Notes: a model not told the origin generated them from the sequence alone. Shown: positions 53,814-63,685, counted from the stretch's first letter. The stretch: 64,000 nt of DNA from Methylobacterium symbioticum (GCF_902141845.1 NZ_CABFPH010000013.1:25317-89316); one strand, 5' to 3'. Numbers and translations: made by a program.

Positions 53814-56312
53814 ATGGTGGTACGGATTTCCGCGGCGCGCGCCGCGGGCTCATTGGGGCTGCTCGCGATCATGGCGGGGCCCGCAACGGCGCAGTCGATC
53901 ACGGCGACGCGGCCGAACCTGCAACTGGCCGACGAGCCGGTCTCCGCCACCCTCAACGGCACGACGGTCACGAATCTCGGTCTGCAGGGCGTCGGCCGCC
54001 TGCCCGCCACGACGCGCGACTTCCTCGGCGACACCCTGGGCTCGTTCTCGGCCCTGGCGGTGGATCTCGCGAGCTGGCGCCGGGTCGGCGACACCTATAC
54101 CGGCACGCTCTTCACCCTGCCGGACCGCGGCTACAACAATCCGGATGGCGGCATCTTCACGGACTATGCCGGGCGTCTCAACCGCTTCAGGCTGAGCTTC
54201 ACACCCGATCCCGGCGCTAACCTGCCGCAATCGACCGCCTCGCAGCGGCAGATCACTCTCACGCCGGATGGCGGCCTCGTGCTCACGGACGCGCTCGGCC
54301 GTCGCTTCAGCGGGTTCGATCCGGGCACGGGCACCGTCACGCAGCTCGGCGCGGTCCTGCCCGCGGCCGCGACGGGCGCGAGTGCCGGACGGATCAGCCT
54401 CGACGCCGAGGGTCTCGCCCGCCGCCTCGACGGATCCTTCTACGTCAGCGACGAGTACGGCGCGAACGTCTACTATTTCAGCGCGACCGGTCAGCTTCAG
54501 GGCGTGCTCGGCGTGCCCGAGGCGCTGCGGCCGCGCACCAACGGCCAGCTCAACTTCAACTCGCTCAGCCCGCCCGATACCGGCCGGCGCAACAACCAGG
54601 GCTTCGAGGCGCTCTCGCTCACGCCGGACGGCCGCAGCCTCGTGACGATCCTGCAGAGTGCGCCGCTTCAGGATTCCACCGCCAGCCAGCAGACCCGGGC
54701 CAACACCCGCATCCTCGTCTACGACATCGCGGCCAACCCGGTGCCGAGCGCGCCTGTGCGCGAATACGTGCTGCAGTTGCCCGTCTACCGCGACACCGGC
54801 AACGGACAGGCGCCGAACCGGACCGCCGCACAGAGCGACATGATCGCGCTCAACGACACCCAGTTCCTCGTGCTCGCGCGCGATTCGAACGGGCTCGGCA
54901 CCGGCAACACCACGCCGATCGTCTTCAAGAGCGTGCTGCTCGTCGACATCGCCCAGGCGACCAACATCGCCGGCTCGGCCTTCGACACCACCACGACGCC
55001 GGTGGCGCCGGGAGGCGTGCTGCGCCCCGACATCCGGCCGGTCCAAGCCACCGAGGTGGTCAACCTGCTGAACCCGGTTCAGCTCGGCCGGTTCGGCATG
55101 AACCTCAACACCAACCCGGCGACGCAGACGACGCTGTCGGAGAAGTTCGAGGCGCTCGGCCTGGTGCCGGTGCTGAGCGAGCGGGCGCCGAACGACTACT
55201 TCCTGCTCGTCGGCAACGACAACGACTTCCTGACCCGCCAGGGCAGCATCAACGGCCAGAGCTACGATGCCGGCATCAACAACGACTCGGTGCTGCTCGC
55301 CTACCGCCTGACGCTGCCGACCTATGTCGATCCGCTCTCGCTCGCCGTGATGAAGCAGACGGCGCCGACCGTGCTGCAGGGGCTCGGCGGCGCGACCCTG
55401 GGCTTCGCCGCCGCCTCCACCCGCGGCGTGCAGGACCACCTCTCGGCCCTCCGCCGGGGTGCCGGCGGCGCGGGCGCCTGGGCCGGCCAGGGCTGGGCCC
55501 TCTGGATCGGCGGCGACGTGGTCTTCGCCGATCAGCCGCGCAACGGCGGCCTCACCCTCGACCGCACCATCGCGCAGGGCACGGTCGGCCTGGACCTGCC
55601 CTTCACCGGTCCCTGGCGGGCGGGCCTCGCGGTCAGCGGCGGCGGCGGCACGCTGAGCCGTCCGGGCGGGTTCAGCCAGGAGCACAGCGCCGTCACGGCC
55701 TCGGCCTATGCCGGCTATTACGGATCCGATTTCTACGCGCAGGGCATCGTCGGCGGCGCGCCAGAGGTCGGCCTCGACCGGATCCGGCGGCCGGGCGCCT
55801 ACGGTCTCACCGCGTCCGGCCGGACGGTCGGCAACGCGTTGGCCCTCGACGGCGAGATCGGCGTGCCGCTCCAGGTGGAGAGCCTGCGCCTGACGCCGTT
55901 TGCCGGGATCACGCATCTCTCCGGGCGGATCGACGGCTTCACCGAGACGGGGGCGGCCGGCAACAACATCGCCTATCGCGGCCTCGTCCTGCTCCAGACC
56001 ACCGCGCGCTTCGGCGCCGAGGCGGCCTTCACCGGCTTCGGCGACCTGATTCCCTCGATCCGGCTCGCCTACAACCGCGCGACCGGTCCGCAGGGCAGCT
56101 CCGCCACGGTGCGGCTCGCCAGCGTCGAGAACAGCCTCGCCAGCGCCGCGGTGGCGGTGCCCTTCCTGCGCGACGACTTCGTCACTGCGGGAGCGGGCCT
56201 CCAGGGCAGCCTCACCGAACAGCTCGGCTGGCGCGTCGACTACCAGGCTGCGATCGGCCCCCGCACCGGTGTCGCGCACGGCGTCACGGCGGGCCTGCGC
56301 TACCAGTGGTGA
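53814..56312 (+). CDS. Esterase-like-phytase-domain autotransporter
   Basis: An 832-residue secreted protein. A signal peptide (ending AGPATAQ, about residue 27) precedes a phytase-like beta-propeller domain (residues 30-510) with GFEALSLTPDGRSLVTILQS, DEYGANVYYF and EALGLVPVLS. The last 280 residues are an autotransporter beta-barrel that ends AHGVTAGLRYQW with a terminal aromatic residue. It may act on phosphorylated or ester substrates at the cell surface, possibly phytate. It lies between hpnH and hpnG, with no evident link to hopanoids. Confidence 0.87.
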   Translation: MVVRISAARAAGSLGLLAIMAGPATAQSITATRPNLQLADEPVSATLNGTTVTNLGLQGVGRLPATTRDFLGDTLGSFSALAVDLASWRRVGDTYTGTLFTLPDRGYNNPDGGIFTDYAGRLNRFRLSFTPDPGANLPQSTASQRQITLTPDGGLVLTDALGRRFSGFDPGTGTVTQLGAVLPAAATGASAGRISLDAEGLARRLDGSFYVSDEYGANVYYFSATGQLQGVLGVPEALRPRTNGQLNFNSLSPPDTGRRNNQGFEALSLTPDGRSLVTILQSAPLQDSTASQQTRANTRILVYDIAANPVPSAPVREYVLQLPVYRDTGNGQAPNRTAAQSDMIALNDTQFLVLARDSNGLGTGNTTPIVFKSVLLVDIAQATNIAGSAFDTTTTPVAPGGVLRPDIRPVQATEVVNLLNPVQLGRFGMNLNTNPATQTTLSEKFEALGLVPVLSERAPNDYFLLVGNDNDFLTRQGSINGQSYDAGINNDSVLLAYRLTLPTYVDPLSLAVMKQTAPTVLQGLGGATLGFAAASTRGVQDHLSALRRGAGGAGAWAGQGWALWIGGDVVFADQPRNGGLTLDRTIAQGTVGLDLPFTGPWRAGLAVSGGGGTLSRPGGFSQEHSAVTASAYAGYYGSDFYAQGIVGGAPEVGLDRIRRPGAYGLTASGRTVGNALALDGEIGVPLQVESLRLTPFAGITHLSGRIDGFTETGAAGNNIAYRGLVLLQTTARFGAEAAFTGFGDLIPSIRLAYNRATGPQGSSATVRLASVENSLASAAVAVPFLRDDFVTAGAGLQGSLTEQLGWRVDYQAAIGPRTGVAHGVTAGLRYQW

Positions 56313-56403
56313 ACGGGCCGGCGCCCCGCGGAAGCGGGGCGCCGGTCAGGACGTGCGTCGAAGCGACATGCGGGACGCTGCCGGAGACCCGCGCGGCTCG
56401 GGC

Positions 56404-57237
56404 TCAGGCGGCCTCGGGCAGTTGCTCCGCCTGGGGGAGGGGAATGCCGAGCCCGGGACCGAGCAGGGCCCGGCAGCGGGTGAGGGCGGCGAAGGCGGCC
56501 TTCGAATCGCGGGCGAGGCGGACGAGGCCGCCGAGGCGGGCGTCGCCGCGGGCCAGCGCCATCAGCACGGCGAGAATGTCCGGCTCGCCGTTCGGCTTGA
56601 GCGCCTGGGCCGCGAAGGCCGGCAGCGCCCGATGGGCCGGATCGCAGACCACGCGGATGGCGGCGAAGGGCAGGCCGTGCCGCGCGGCGAAGGCGGCCGC
56701 CACGTGCGATTCCATGTCCACGGCTGCGGCCTGGCTGCGCGCCCAGAGGTCGGCCTTCCCGTCGAGGGTCATCACCGCGGCGTCGACGCCCGCGAGGTCG
56801 CCGGAGCGGACGGCGAGGCCGGGCCGGTCGAGGCGGGTACGCAGAGCCTCGGCCACGGCCGGATCCGCGGCGTAGCGCGTGTCGCCCGTGACCACGCCCG
56901 TGGCCACCACCACGTCGCCGGGGACGAGGTCCGGATCGAGACCGCCCGCGATGCCGATGCTGACCACGGCGCGGCAGCCGGCCTCGGTGCGGCGCGCAAG
57001 CAAAGCGGCGAGGCGGGCCGGGTTGCCGCCCGCACCGACCGCCTCGACGCCGGGCCCCGAGGCGAGGCGCCCTTCCTTGGCGAGGCCGGTCACGGCGAGA
57101 ACCGGGAGTCCGAGCGGCGCGGGGCCGAGAAGGTCGCGCACGCGGGCGGGCTGGTCAGGCTCGGCGAGGGGCATGGAACCCAGGAGGCGGCAGGAGCGGG
57201 CGTGCGGCGCGCACGCCATCGGGAATGCAGTCTTCAT
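56404..57237 (-). CDS. hpnG: Adenosylhopane nucleosidase HpnG
   Basis: A purine-nucleoside phosphorylase-family protein that releases adenine from adenosylhopane to make ribosylhopane. It shows VSIGIAGGLDPDLVPGDVV and AAAVDMESHVAAAFAARHGL, the substrate-binding ME. The start is uncertain: ATG 57237 gives 277 residues, ATG 57174 gives 256 and is closer to the family size. It follows shc leftward, but after a 337-bp gap with repeats, so coupling to that operon is not certain. Confidence 0.9.
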   Translation of the reverse strand: MKTAFPMACAPHARSCRLLGSMPLAEPDQPARVRDLLGPAPLGLPVLAVTGLAKEGRLASGPGVEAVGAGGNPARLAALLARRTEAGCRAVVSIGIAGGLDPDLVPGDVVVATGVVTGDTRYAADPAVAEALRTRLDRPGLAVRSGDLAGVDAAVMTLDGKADLWARSQAAAVDMESHVAAAFAARHGLPFAAIRVVCDPAHRALPAFAAQALKPNGEPDILAVLMALARGDARLGGLVRLARDSKAAFAALTRCRALLGPGLGIPLPQAEQLPEAA

Positions 57238-57574
57238 ACCAGCCCGATTGCGGCCGGCCTGTGGCCGCAGGGTCACAAGGGCGAATCGACTGGCTTCCCG
57301 GAACCGCTCGTCTTGCCGTTGCGGATGGCGCCGCCGGCGGATCGACGATGGGGAGCTGCCTCAGCGACTGTCGGGAGACAGGATCGACCCCGCCGGACCG
57401 AGCGCGGGTCCCTCTCCCAAGCGGGCCAGGGTGAGGGTCGAGAACTGTCAGGACGGAACTGAGCCGGCGCCATTTCGCCGTCGCGACTGGTCCGGAAAAT
57501 TCTCATCCCTCGCCCCCTCTCGACCGGAAGAGGGGGACGCGTCGCGGATCCTGTGTGTGTCCGGAAACCCGGCC
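57238..57574. repeat. Intergenic region with short palindromic repeats
   Basis: Between shc and hpnG lie two units of the same C/T-rich family seen at 38559-38793: GTCCCTCTCCC with GGGTGAGGGTC around 57408-57440, and CCCCCTCT...AGAGGGGG at 57513-57536. No coding frame is convincing. They may act as terminators after shc. Confidence 0.65.
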
Positions 57575-59572
57575 TCACATGCCGAACTGGACCTGCCGGG
57601 AATTGCCGCGCTTCAGGTTGCGGTAGCGGGCCATCGCCCAGAGCGGGAAGAACTTCGGATAGCCGTGGTAGCGCAGGTAGAACACCCGCGGGAATCCGGT
57701 GGCGGTGTAGCGCTCCTCGTTCCAGAACCCGTCCGCGCCCTGCGTGCGGGTCAGGAAGTTGATGCCGCGGGTCACCGCCGGGTCGTCGGCGTCGCCCGCC
57801 GCCATCAGGGCGAGGAGCGCCCAGGCGGTCTGCGAGGCGGTGGAGGAGCCGGGCTCGAAGGCCGGGTCGATCTTGTAGCTCGACGCGTCCTCGCCCCAGC
57901 CGCCATCCGGGTTCTGGATGCGGATGAGCCAGGCGGACGCCTTGCGGATCTCCGGGCTCTGCGGGTCGACGCCGGCCGCGTTGAGGGCGCAGAGCACCGA
58001 CCACGTGCCGTAGATGAAGTTCATGCCCCAGCGGCCGTACCACGAGCCGTCCTCCTCCTGATCGTTCAGGAGGTAGGTGACGCCGCGATCGAGGGCCCGC
58101 GAGGTCGCCCGGGTCTCGCCGAGCTGCGAGAGCATCGAGACGACGCGGGCGGTGACGTCCGCGGTCGGCGGGTCGAGCAGCGCGCCGTGGTCCGAGAACG
58201 GGATGTGGTTGAGGTACATGTGGTTGTTGTCGGCGTCGAAGGCGGCCCAGCCGCCATCCTTCGACTGCAGCCCCTCGACCCATTCGCGGGCGCGGGCGAT
58301 CGAGGCCTTGTAGTCCGGCATGCCGGCCACCAGCCCGTGCTGGCGCATGGCGCGGTCCATCGCCATCACGACCACGGCGGTGTCGTCGAGGTCCGGGTAA
58401 TGGGCGTTGCCGTACTGGAAGGCCCAGCCGCCGGGGCGCACGTCGGGCTTGGCCGCGGCCCAGTCGCCCTTGATGTCGAGGATCTGGCGCGGCTTCAGCC
58501 AGTCGAGCCCGTCGCGGGCCTGCGCCTCCGCCTCGCCGCCGCCGGCTTCGAGCAGGGCGTGGCTCGCGAGCGCCGTGTCCCAGACCGGCGAGACGCAGGG
58601 CTGCACATAGGCCTCGTGCGGCTTCTCGACGACGAGCTTCTCGATGGCGTCGCAGGCGATCCGCACCTGCGGATGGTCGGGCGGATAGCCCATCACCTCG
58701 TACATCAGCACCGAGTTGACCATGGCCGGGAAGATGGCACCCAGGCCGTCCTCGCCGTTCAGGCGCTCGCTCACCCAGGCGCGGGCCTTCTCCATGGCGC
58801 GCTTGCGCCGGCCCTTGGGGAAATAGTTCTCGGTGAGCTGGAGCAGGCGGTCGATGAAGCCGAAGATCGGCGTCCACGGCCAAGTGGCGTGCGGGCTGGC
58901 GGGCCAGGAGCGCACGGAGTTCGGCGGCGTGACGAACAGCTCCTGCACGCCGATGCCGCGCGGGTTCTTGGCCCGCGGCTTCGTCGCCTGCAGCACGAAG
59001 AGGGGCACCATCACGCAGCGCGCCCAGTAGCTGACCTTATCGAGGTGGAAGGGGAACCACTTCGGCAGGAACATCACTTCCACCGGCATCACCGGCACCG
59101 CATTCCACGGCACCTCGCCGTAGAGGGCGAGCAGGAAGCGGGTGAAGACGTTGGCGTTGGCCGCGCCGCCGCGGGACAGGATCGCCTCGCGGGCCCGGCG
59201 CATATGCGGCGCCTCGATGTCGTCGCCGATCATCTTCAGCGCGAAATAGGCCTTCACGCTGGCGCTCATGTCGAAAGGCCCCTCGTGGACGAGGGCCCAG
59301 CCGCCATGCGGCCCCTGCGTGCGGCGGAGGTAGTTGCCGATCTTGGCCTCGAGCCCTGCGCGCGGCATCGTCCCGCGGAACTGGTGGAACAGGACGTATT
59401 CGGACGGGATGGTGGCGTCGGCCTCCAGCTCGAAGCAGATATGGCCGTCGGCATGCGCGAGGTTGGTCAGGGCCCGCGTCGCCTGCGCGATGCCGCGCTC
59501 GACCGCCTCCAGCGAGATGTCCTGCGTCTTCGGCCGCTGCAGCGCCTCGATCTTGCTCACCGCCTCTCTCAT
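57575..59572 (-). CDS. shc: Squalene-hopene cyclase (HpnF)
   Basis: A 665-residue membrane-bound triterpene cyclase that turns squalene into hopene and diplopterol. It carries the catalytic DxDDTA motif (YPDLDDTAVVVMAMD, Asp near residue 392) and several QW motifs (KDGGWAAFDADN, NPDGGWGEDASSYK, QGADGFWNEE). Start ATG at 59572 (MREAVSKIEA); the frame is open further upstream without homology. It follows hpnE by 44 bases in the hpnA-C-D-E-shc operon. Confidence 0.97.
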   Translation of the reverse strand: MREAVSKIEALQRPKTQDISLEAVERGIAQATRALTNLAHADGHICFELEADATIPSEYVLFHQFRGTMPRAGLEAKIGNYLRRTQGPHGGWALVHEGPFDMSASVKAYFALKMIGDDIEAPHMRRAREAILSRGGAANANVFTRFLLALYGEVPWNAVPVMPVEVMFLPKWFPFHLDKVSYWARCVMVPLFVLQATKPRAKNPRGIGVQELFVTPPNSVRSWPASPHATWPWTPIFGFIDRLLQLTENYFPKGRRKRAMEKARAWVSERLNGEDGLGAIFPAMVNSVLMYEVMGYPPDHPQVRIACDAIEKLVVEKPHEAYVQPCVSPVWDTALASHALLEAGGGEAEAQARDGLDWLKPRQILDIKGDWAAAKPDVRPGGWAFQYGNAHYPDLDDTAVVVMAMDRAMRQHGLVAGMPDYKASIARAREWVEGLQSKDGGWAAFDADNNHMYLNHIPFSDHGALLDPPTADVTARVVSMLSQLGETRATSRALDRGVTYLLNDQEEDGSWYGRWGMNFIYGTWSVLCALNAAGVDPQSPEIRKASAWLIRIQNPDGGWGEDASSYKIDPAFEPGSSTASQTAWALLALMAAGDADDPAVTRGINFLTRTQGADGFWNEERYTATGFPRVFYLRYHGYPKFFPLWAMARYRNLKRGNSRQVQFGM

Positions 59573-59616
59573 CGTCCTCGCCTCTCGCAGTCGCAGCTGT
59601 GCGACCGTCCCATGCC

Positions 59617-60903
59617 TCAAGCCGCGACGCGCGTGCGTGTTGCACCGCACGCAAGGGCGCGCGCGGCGTTCCGTCCGGAGCGGATCGCTCCCTCAATCGT
59701 CGATGGCAGGCCGGTCGCGGTCCAATCGCCCGCCAGGACGAGATTCTCGTAAGCCGTCTCGGGCTTGGCCCGTCGCGCAGCCTCTTCCGGCGTCGCGGCG
59801 AAGGTCGCCCGCTTCTCCTTGACGATCTGCCAGCTTGGCAGTTCCGGAGCAAGATTGCCGAGCTTCGCGATCTCGCTCCAGATCTGCCGGGCGAGATCTT
59901 CGCGGGCCACGTCGAGCAGCCTGTCGGCGCCGCTGATCGTGACCGAATACCGGTCCGGATAGGCGAAGAGCCACTCGGTCAGCCCGTTCACCACGCCGAG
60001 GAAAAGCGGGCTGCCGTGCTTCGGAACCACGGCGAAATGCGCGTTCACGATGGAGCGGTAGCTCTGCGGCGTGGCGATTCCCGGCATCACCTCGGCCGCG
60101 ACCCAGGGCGGCAGGGCGAGGACGACCGAGTCGTCCGTGCCGACCGCCACGGGCTCGTCGGAGAAGTCGAGGCGGGTGACGCGGCCCGCGGTCCGCTCCA
60201 GGCCGCGCAGGCGCCGCCCGAGGCGGATCTCCGCGCCGCGCCCCTCCAGATAGCGGATCGCCGGATCGACGAAGGCGGTCGAGAGGCCGTTCACCGCGAT
60301 CAAGGGCCGGCAGGCGCGCCCGCCGGCGCCGAGGGTCTCGCGCAGGATGGTGGCCGCGAGGCCGACATCGCTCTCGCGCGGGTCGGTGTTGAGGGCGGCG
60401 AGCAGGACCGGGTGCCAGAGACGCTCGTAGAGCGTGCCGGTGCAGGGCATGGCCTCGCCGATGGTGCCGCCGGCGCCGTCCGGCTTGCCGGCCGCGGCCT
60501 TCAGGATCCCGAGCGGCGCGAGGTAGTCGCGGGCGCGGGTGCCGGGCACCCGCCGGGCCTGGCTCAGAACCCACCAGGGCAGGCGGCCCGCATTGGGGCG
60601 GAGAGCCCAGCGCTCGCCGGTCTTCAGGTCGGCGAAGTCGAACAAAGCCTCGTCCGGGCCGGTCAGGGCATCACCGGGCGCGCCGATCACCGTCAGGAAG
60701 TCGAGGGAATCGGTGTTGCCGGACAGGAGCAGGTGGTTGCCGTTGTCGATCGTCAGGCCGAGGCTCGGATCGAAATAGGAGCGGCAGCGCCCGCCGGCCT
60801 GCTTGGCGGCTTCGTGCAGGACGACGCGCTCGCCCCGCTGGCTCAGCGAGACGGCGGCGGAGAGCCCGGCGAGGCCGGCGCCGACGACATGCGTTGTGCC
60901 CAT
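59617..60903 (-). CDS. hpnE: Hydroxysqualene dehydroxylase HpnE
   Basis: A 428-residue FAD amine-oxidase-like enzyme that reduces hydroxysqualene to squalene, the third HpnC/D/E step. The FAD motif is THVVGAGLAGLSAAVSLSQR at the N-terminus; ENLVLAGDWTATGLPSTIEG near the C-terminus is the usual second FAD site. Start ATG 60903 overlaps the hpnD stop by one base (TGATG), so the two are translationally coupled. Confidence 0.95.
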   Translation of the reverse strand: MGTTHVVGAGLAGLSAAVSLSQRGERVVLHEAAKQAGGRCRSYFDPSLGLTIDNGNHLLLSGNTDSLDFLTVIGAPGDALTGPDEALFDFADLKTGERWALRPNAGRLPWWVLSQARRVPGTRARDYLAPLGILKAAAGKPDGAGGTIGEAMPCTGTLYERLWHPVLLAALNTDPRESDVGLAATILRETLGAGGRACRPLIAVNGLSTAFVDPAIRYLEGRGAEIRLGRRLRGLERTAGRVTRLDFSDEPVAVGTDDSVVLALPPWVAAEVMPGIATPQSYRSIVNAHFAVVPKHGSPLFLGVVNGLTEWLFAYPDRYSVTISGADRLLDVAREDLARQIWSEIAKLGNLAPELPSWQIVKEKRATFAATPEEAARRAKPETAYENLVLAGDWTATGLPSTIEGAIRSGRNAARALACGATRTRVAA

Positions 60904-61754
60904 CAGACGATGCCGTGCCGCAGCGCCACCGCGAGGAGGGCGAGCTTGCCCGGCTTCACCCGGGCGCGGGGAGCGTCCCAGCCGCGCTTCAGCAGGGCGT
61001 CGAGATAGAGATGGTAGGCGGCGGCCATCAGCCGGGCGGCCTTGGTATGCGAGCGCGGATTGCGGCGGATGATCGTCCAGGTCGCGCGGTAATGCTGCTC
61101 GGCCTCCTTGGCGAGGCCGGCGCAGACCTCGCCGATGCGCGGATGGGCGATGGCCGCCGCGGGTGTCGGGTCGGTCAGGCCGATCGCGGCGAGGCGCTCG
61201 CGCGGCAGGTAGAGGCGGCCGCGCTCGGCATCCTCGTCGATGTCGCGCAGGATGTTGGTCAGCTGGAGCGCCCGGCCCTGGTGCCAGGCGAGGCGGATCC
61301 CGTCCTCCTCCGCCAGGCCGAAGATGCGCACCGAGAGGCGCCCGACCGCGCTGGCGACGCGGTCGCAATAGAGGTCGAGGGTGGCCGAATCCGGGGCGAC
61401 GATATCGCTGAACGCGTCCATCGCCATGCCGTCGATCACGGCGTGGAAATCCTCGCGCTTCAGGCCGTAGCGCTCCACCGGCACCACGAGGTCGCGCACG
61501 CGGGCGGGCGGGCGCCCGGCATAGAGCGCGTCGATATCGGCCCGCCAGCGGTCGAGCTCGGCCGCGCGGATCTCGGCGGGACCGCCGTCGTCGGCGACGT
61601 CGTCCACGGCGCGGCAGAAGGCATAGACCGCGTACATCGCCTCGCGCCGGTCCTTCGGCAGCAGGCGCATGGCGGTGTAGAACGAGGAGCCCGAGGCCGG
61701 GAGCGCTGGGGCCTCGGCGGCGGGCTCACGGGCGGAGGTGGCGGCGGCGGTCAT
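60903..61754 (-). CDS. hpnD: Presqualene diphosphate synthase HpnD
   Basis: A 283-residue trans-isoprenyl synthase that condenses two farnesyl diphosphates to presqualene diphosphate. The first acidic motif is CRAVDDVADDGGP (Asp51-Asp56), and the second is LTNILRDIDEDAERGRLYLP. It follows hpnC by 12 bases and couples to hpnE. Confidence 0.95.
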   Translation of the reverse strand: MTAAATSAREPAAEAPALPASGSSFYTAMRLLPKDRREAMYAVYAFCRAVDDVADDGGPAEIRAAELDRWRADIDALYAGRPPARVRDLVVPVERYGLKREDFHAVIDGMAMDAFSDIVAPDSATLDLYCDRVASAVGRLSVRIFGLAEEDGIRLAWHQGRALQLTNILRDIDEDAERGRLYLPRERLAAIGLTDPTPAAAIAHPRIGEVCAGLAKEAEQHYRATWTIIRRNPRSHTKAARLMAAAYHLYLDALLKRGWDAPRARVKPGKLALLAVALRHGIV

Positions 61755-61766
61755 GATCGGTGTCTC

Positions 61767-62642
61767 TCAGGCCGCTGCGCGCCCGCGGAAGGGGCGGCGG
61801 GCCAGCGCGCCGGCGGCGGCGCCGAGCGCGATGAAGGCGAAGGCGGCCTTGCCGTGGTGGACCTTCTCGGAGAGCGGGTCGCGGGTCAGCAGGCCGCGGG
61901 TCAGCAGCACCGCGAGGCGGTGGATCGCGGCGATCTCCATCGACAGGCGGGTGTCGTCGATCCGGTCGGGGAGGGGGCGGCCCTCCTCGAGCAGCCCGAG
62001 GGTGCGCTCGGCCAGATCCCGGATCGCCGCGCGGAGCTGCGGCGTGGCCCTGGCCTCGCCGAGCATCTCCACGCGCGCGCCGTGCTTCCGCAGGGTCTCC
62101 TCCGGGATGTAGACACGGTCGAGCGTGCGGAAATCCTTCCCGCAATCCTGCAGGTGGTTGAGCACCTGGAGCGCGGCGCAGATGGCGTCCGAGGTCTTGT
62201 AGACCCGGGCCGGATCCTCGCCGTGCACGTCGAGGACGAAGCGCCCGACCGGCATCGCCGAGTAGCGGCAATAGTGGATCAGCTCGTCCCAGTCGGCATA
62301 GCGGTTCTTGCGCGCATCCATCCGGAAGGCGTCGAGCAATTCGAGGGCGTGCAGCGGCGGCAGGCCGCGCGCGGCGAGCTCCCGCTTCAGCGGCGCCGCC
62401 TCGGGATCGGCAGGGCCGGCGCCCGTCAGCGCATCGGCCAGCGCGTCGAGCATCGCGATCTTGCGTTCGGGCGACAGGTCCGCGTGGTCGGCGATATCGT
62501 CGCCCGCGCGGACATAGTTGTAGAAGGCGAGGATCGCCGGGCGGTGGCGCGGATGGATCAGGTGCGAGGCGACAGGGAAGTTCTCGTCGTTGTGCCCCTT
62601 GCCGGAGCGCGTCGCGGTCGCCGTGTCGAGGGCGGCGCTCAT
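61767..62642 (-). CDS. hpnC: Hydroxysqualene synthase HpnC
   Basis: A 291-residue homologue of HpnD that turns presqualene diphosphate into hydroxysqualene. It shows YVRAGDDIADHAD (first acidic motif) and HLQDCGKDFRTLDRVYIP (second). ATG 62642 overlaps the hpnA stop (ATGA); the frame extends nine codons further upstream but this ATG is the coupled one. Confidence 0.95.
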   Translation of the reverse strand: MSAALDTATATRSGKGHNDENFPVASHLIHPRHRPAILAFYNYVRAGDDIADHADLSPERKIAMLDALADALTGAGPADPEAAPLKRELAARGLPPLHALELLDAFRMDARKNRYADWDELIHYCRYSAMPVGRFVLDVHGEDPARVYKTSDAICAALQVLNHLQDCGKDFRTLDRVYIPEETLRKHGARVEMLGEARATPQLRAAIRDLAERTLGLLEEGRPLPDRIDDTRLSMEIAAIHRLAVLLTRGLLTRDPLSEKVHHGKAAFAFIALGAAAGALARRPFRGRAAA

Positions 62643-63685
62643 CGCAGATACCCCGCCTGGCGGAACCACTGAATCGCGTCGGACAGGCCCTCGCGATAGG
62701 GCCGCGCGCTGTAGCCGAGTTCGGCCCGCGCCTTGGCGTCGGAGAAGAACATCCGGTAGCGCGACATGCGGATGCCGTCGATCGTGGCGAAGGGCTGCTT
62801 TCCGGTGAAGCGGGCGGCCAGTTCCGCGAAGAAGGCGACCGGGTAGACCACGCCGCGCGGCAGGTTCACGGTCGGAGCCTTTCGCCCGACCATCCCGGCG
62901 ATGTCGGCAAGCATCTGGGACAGGAGCACGTTCTCGCCGCCCAGGATGTAGCGCTCTCCGACGCGGCCCCTGCCGAGAGCGAGGAGATGGCCCATCGCCA
63001 CGTCGTCCACATGGGCGAGGTTGAGGCCGGTGTCGACGAAGGCCGGCATCTTGCCGAGCGCCGCCTCCTGGATAATGCGCCCCGTGGGCGTCGGCTTCAC
63101 GTCGCGCGGGCCGATCGGCGTCGAGGGATTGACGATCACGGCCGGCAGGCGGCTCTCCGCCACCATCTCCTCCACGACGCGCTCGGCCACGACCTTGCTG
63201 CGCTTGTAGGCGCCGATCGCGGTCTCGGGCGTCAGCGGCATCGTCTCGTCGGAGGGCGTGACGCCGTCGGCCGGCGGGCGGATCGTGGCGACGCTGGAGG
63301 TGTAGACCACGCGCTCCACGCCCGCATCGAGGGCCGCCTGCATCATCACGCGGGTCCCGTCGCGGTTGGTGCGGACGATCTCCTCCATGTCCGGCGCCCA
63401 GAGCCGGTAATCGGCCGCGGCGTGGACGAGGTAGCGCTGTCCCCGCATGGCGGCGGCGACCGCGGCGGGGTCGCGCATGTCGCCTTCGGCGATCTCGACA
63501 TCGGTCCAGGTCAGGTTCCGGCGCGAGCTCGAGGCGCGCACGAGGACGCGCACAGGGAAGCCCGCGGCCCGGAAGACGTCGACCAGCGCCGAGCCCAGGA
63601 AGCCGGCCGCGCCGGTGATCAGCACGGGACCCGGCTCGGAGGAGCGGGTCTCAGTCGCCTCTGCCATCACGCTCGACATCGTCAT
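62639..63685 (-). CDS. hpnA: Hopanoid-associated NAD-dependent epimerase/dehydratase HpnA
   Basis: A 348-residue extended SDR related to dihydroflavonol reductases. VLITGAAGFLGSALVDVFRA is the NAD(P)-binding motif, VVYTSSVATIRPP holds the catalytic Ser, and YKRSKVVAE the YxxxK. HpnA is the first gene of the hpnA-C-D-E-shc operon; its reaction is not established. Confidence 0.93.
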   Translation of the reverse strand: MTMSSVMAEATETRSSEPGPVLITGAAGFLGSALVDVFRAAGFPVRVLVRASSSRRNLTWTDVEIAEGDMRDPAAVAAAMRGQRYLVHAAADYRLWAPDMEEIVRTNRDGTRVMMQAALDAGVERVVYTSSVATIRPPADGVTPSDETMPLTPETAIGAYKRSKVVAERVVEEMVAESRLPAVIVNPSTPIGPRDVKPTPTGRIIQEAALGKMPAFVDTGLNLAHVDDVAMGHLLALGRGRVGERYILGGENVLLSQMLADIAGMVGRKAPTVNLPRGVVYPVAFFAELAARFTGKQPFATIDGIRMSRYRMFFSDAKARAELGYSARPYREGLSDAIQWFRQAGYLR

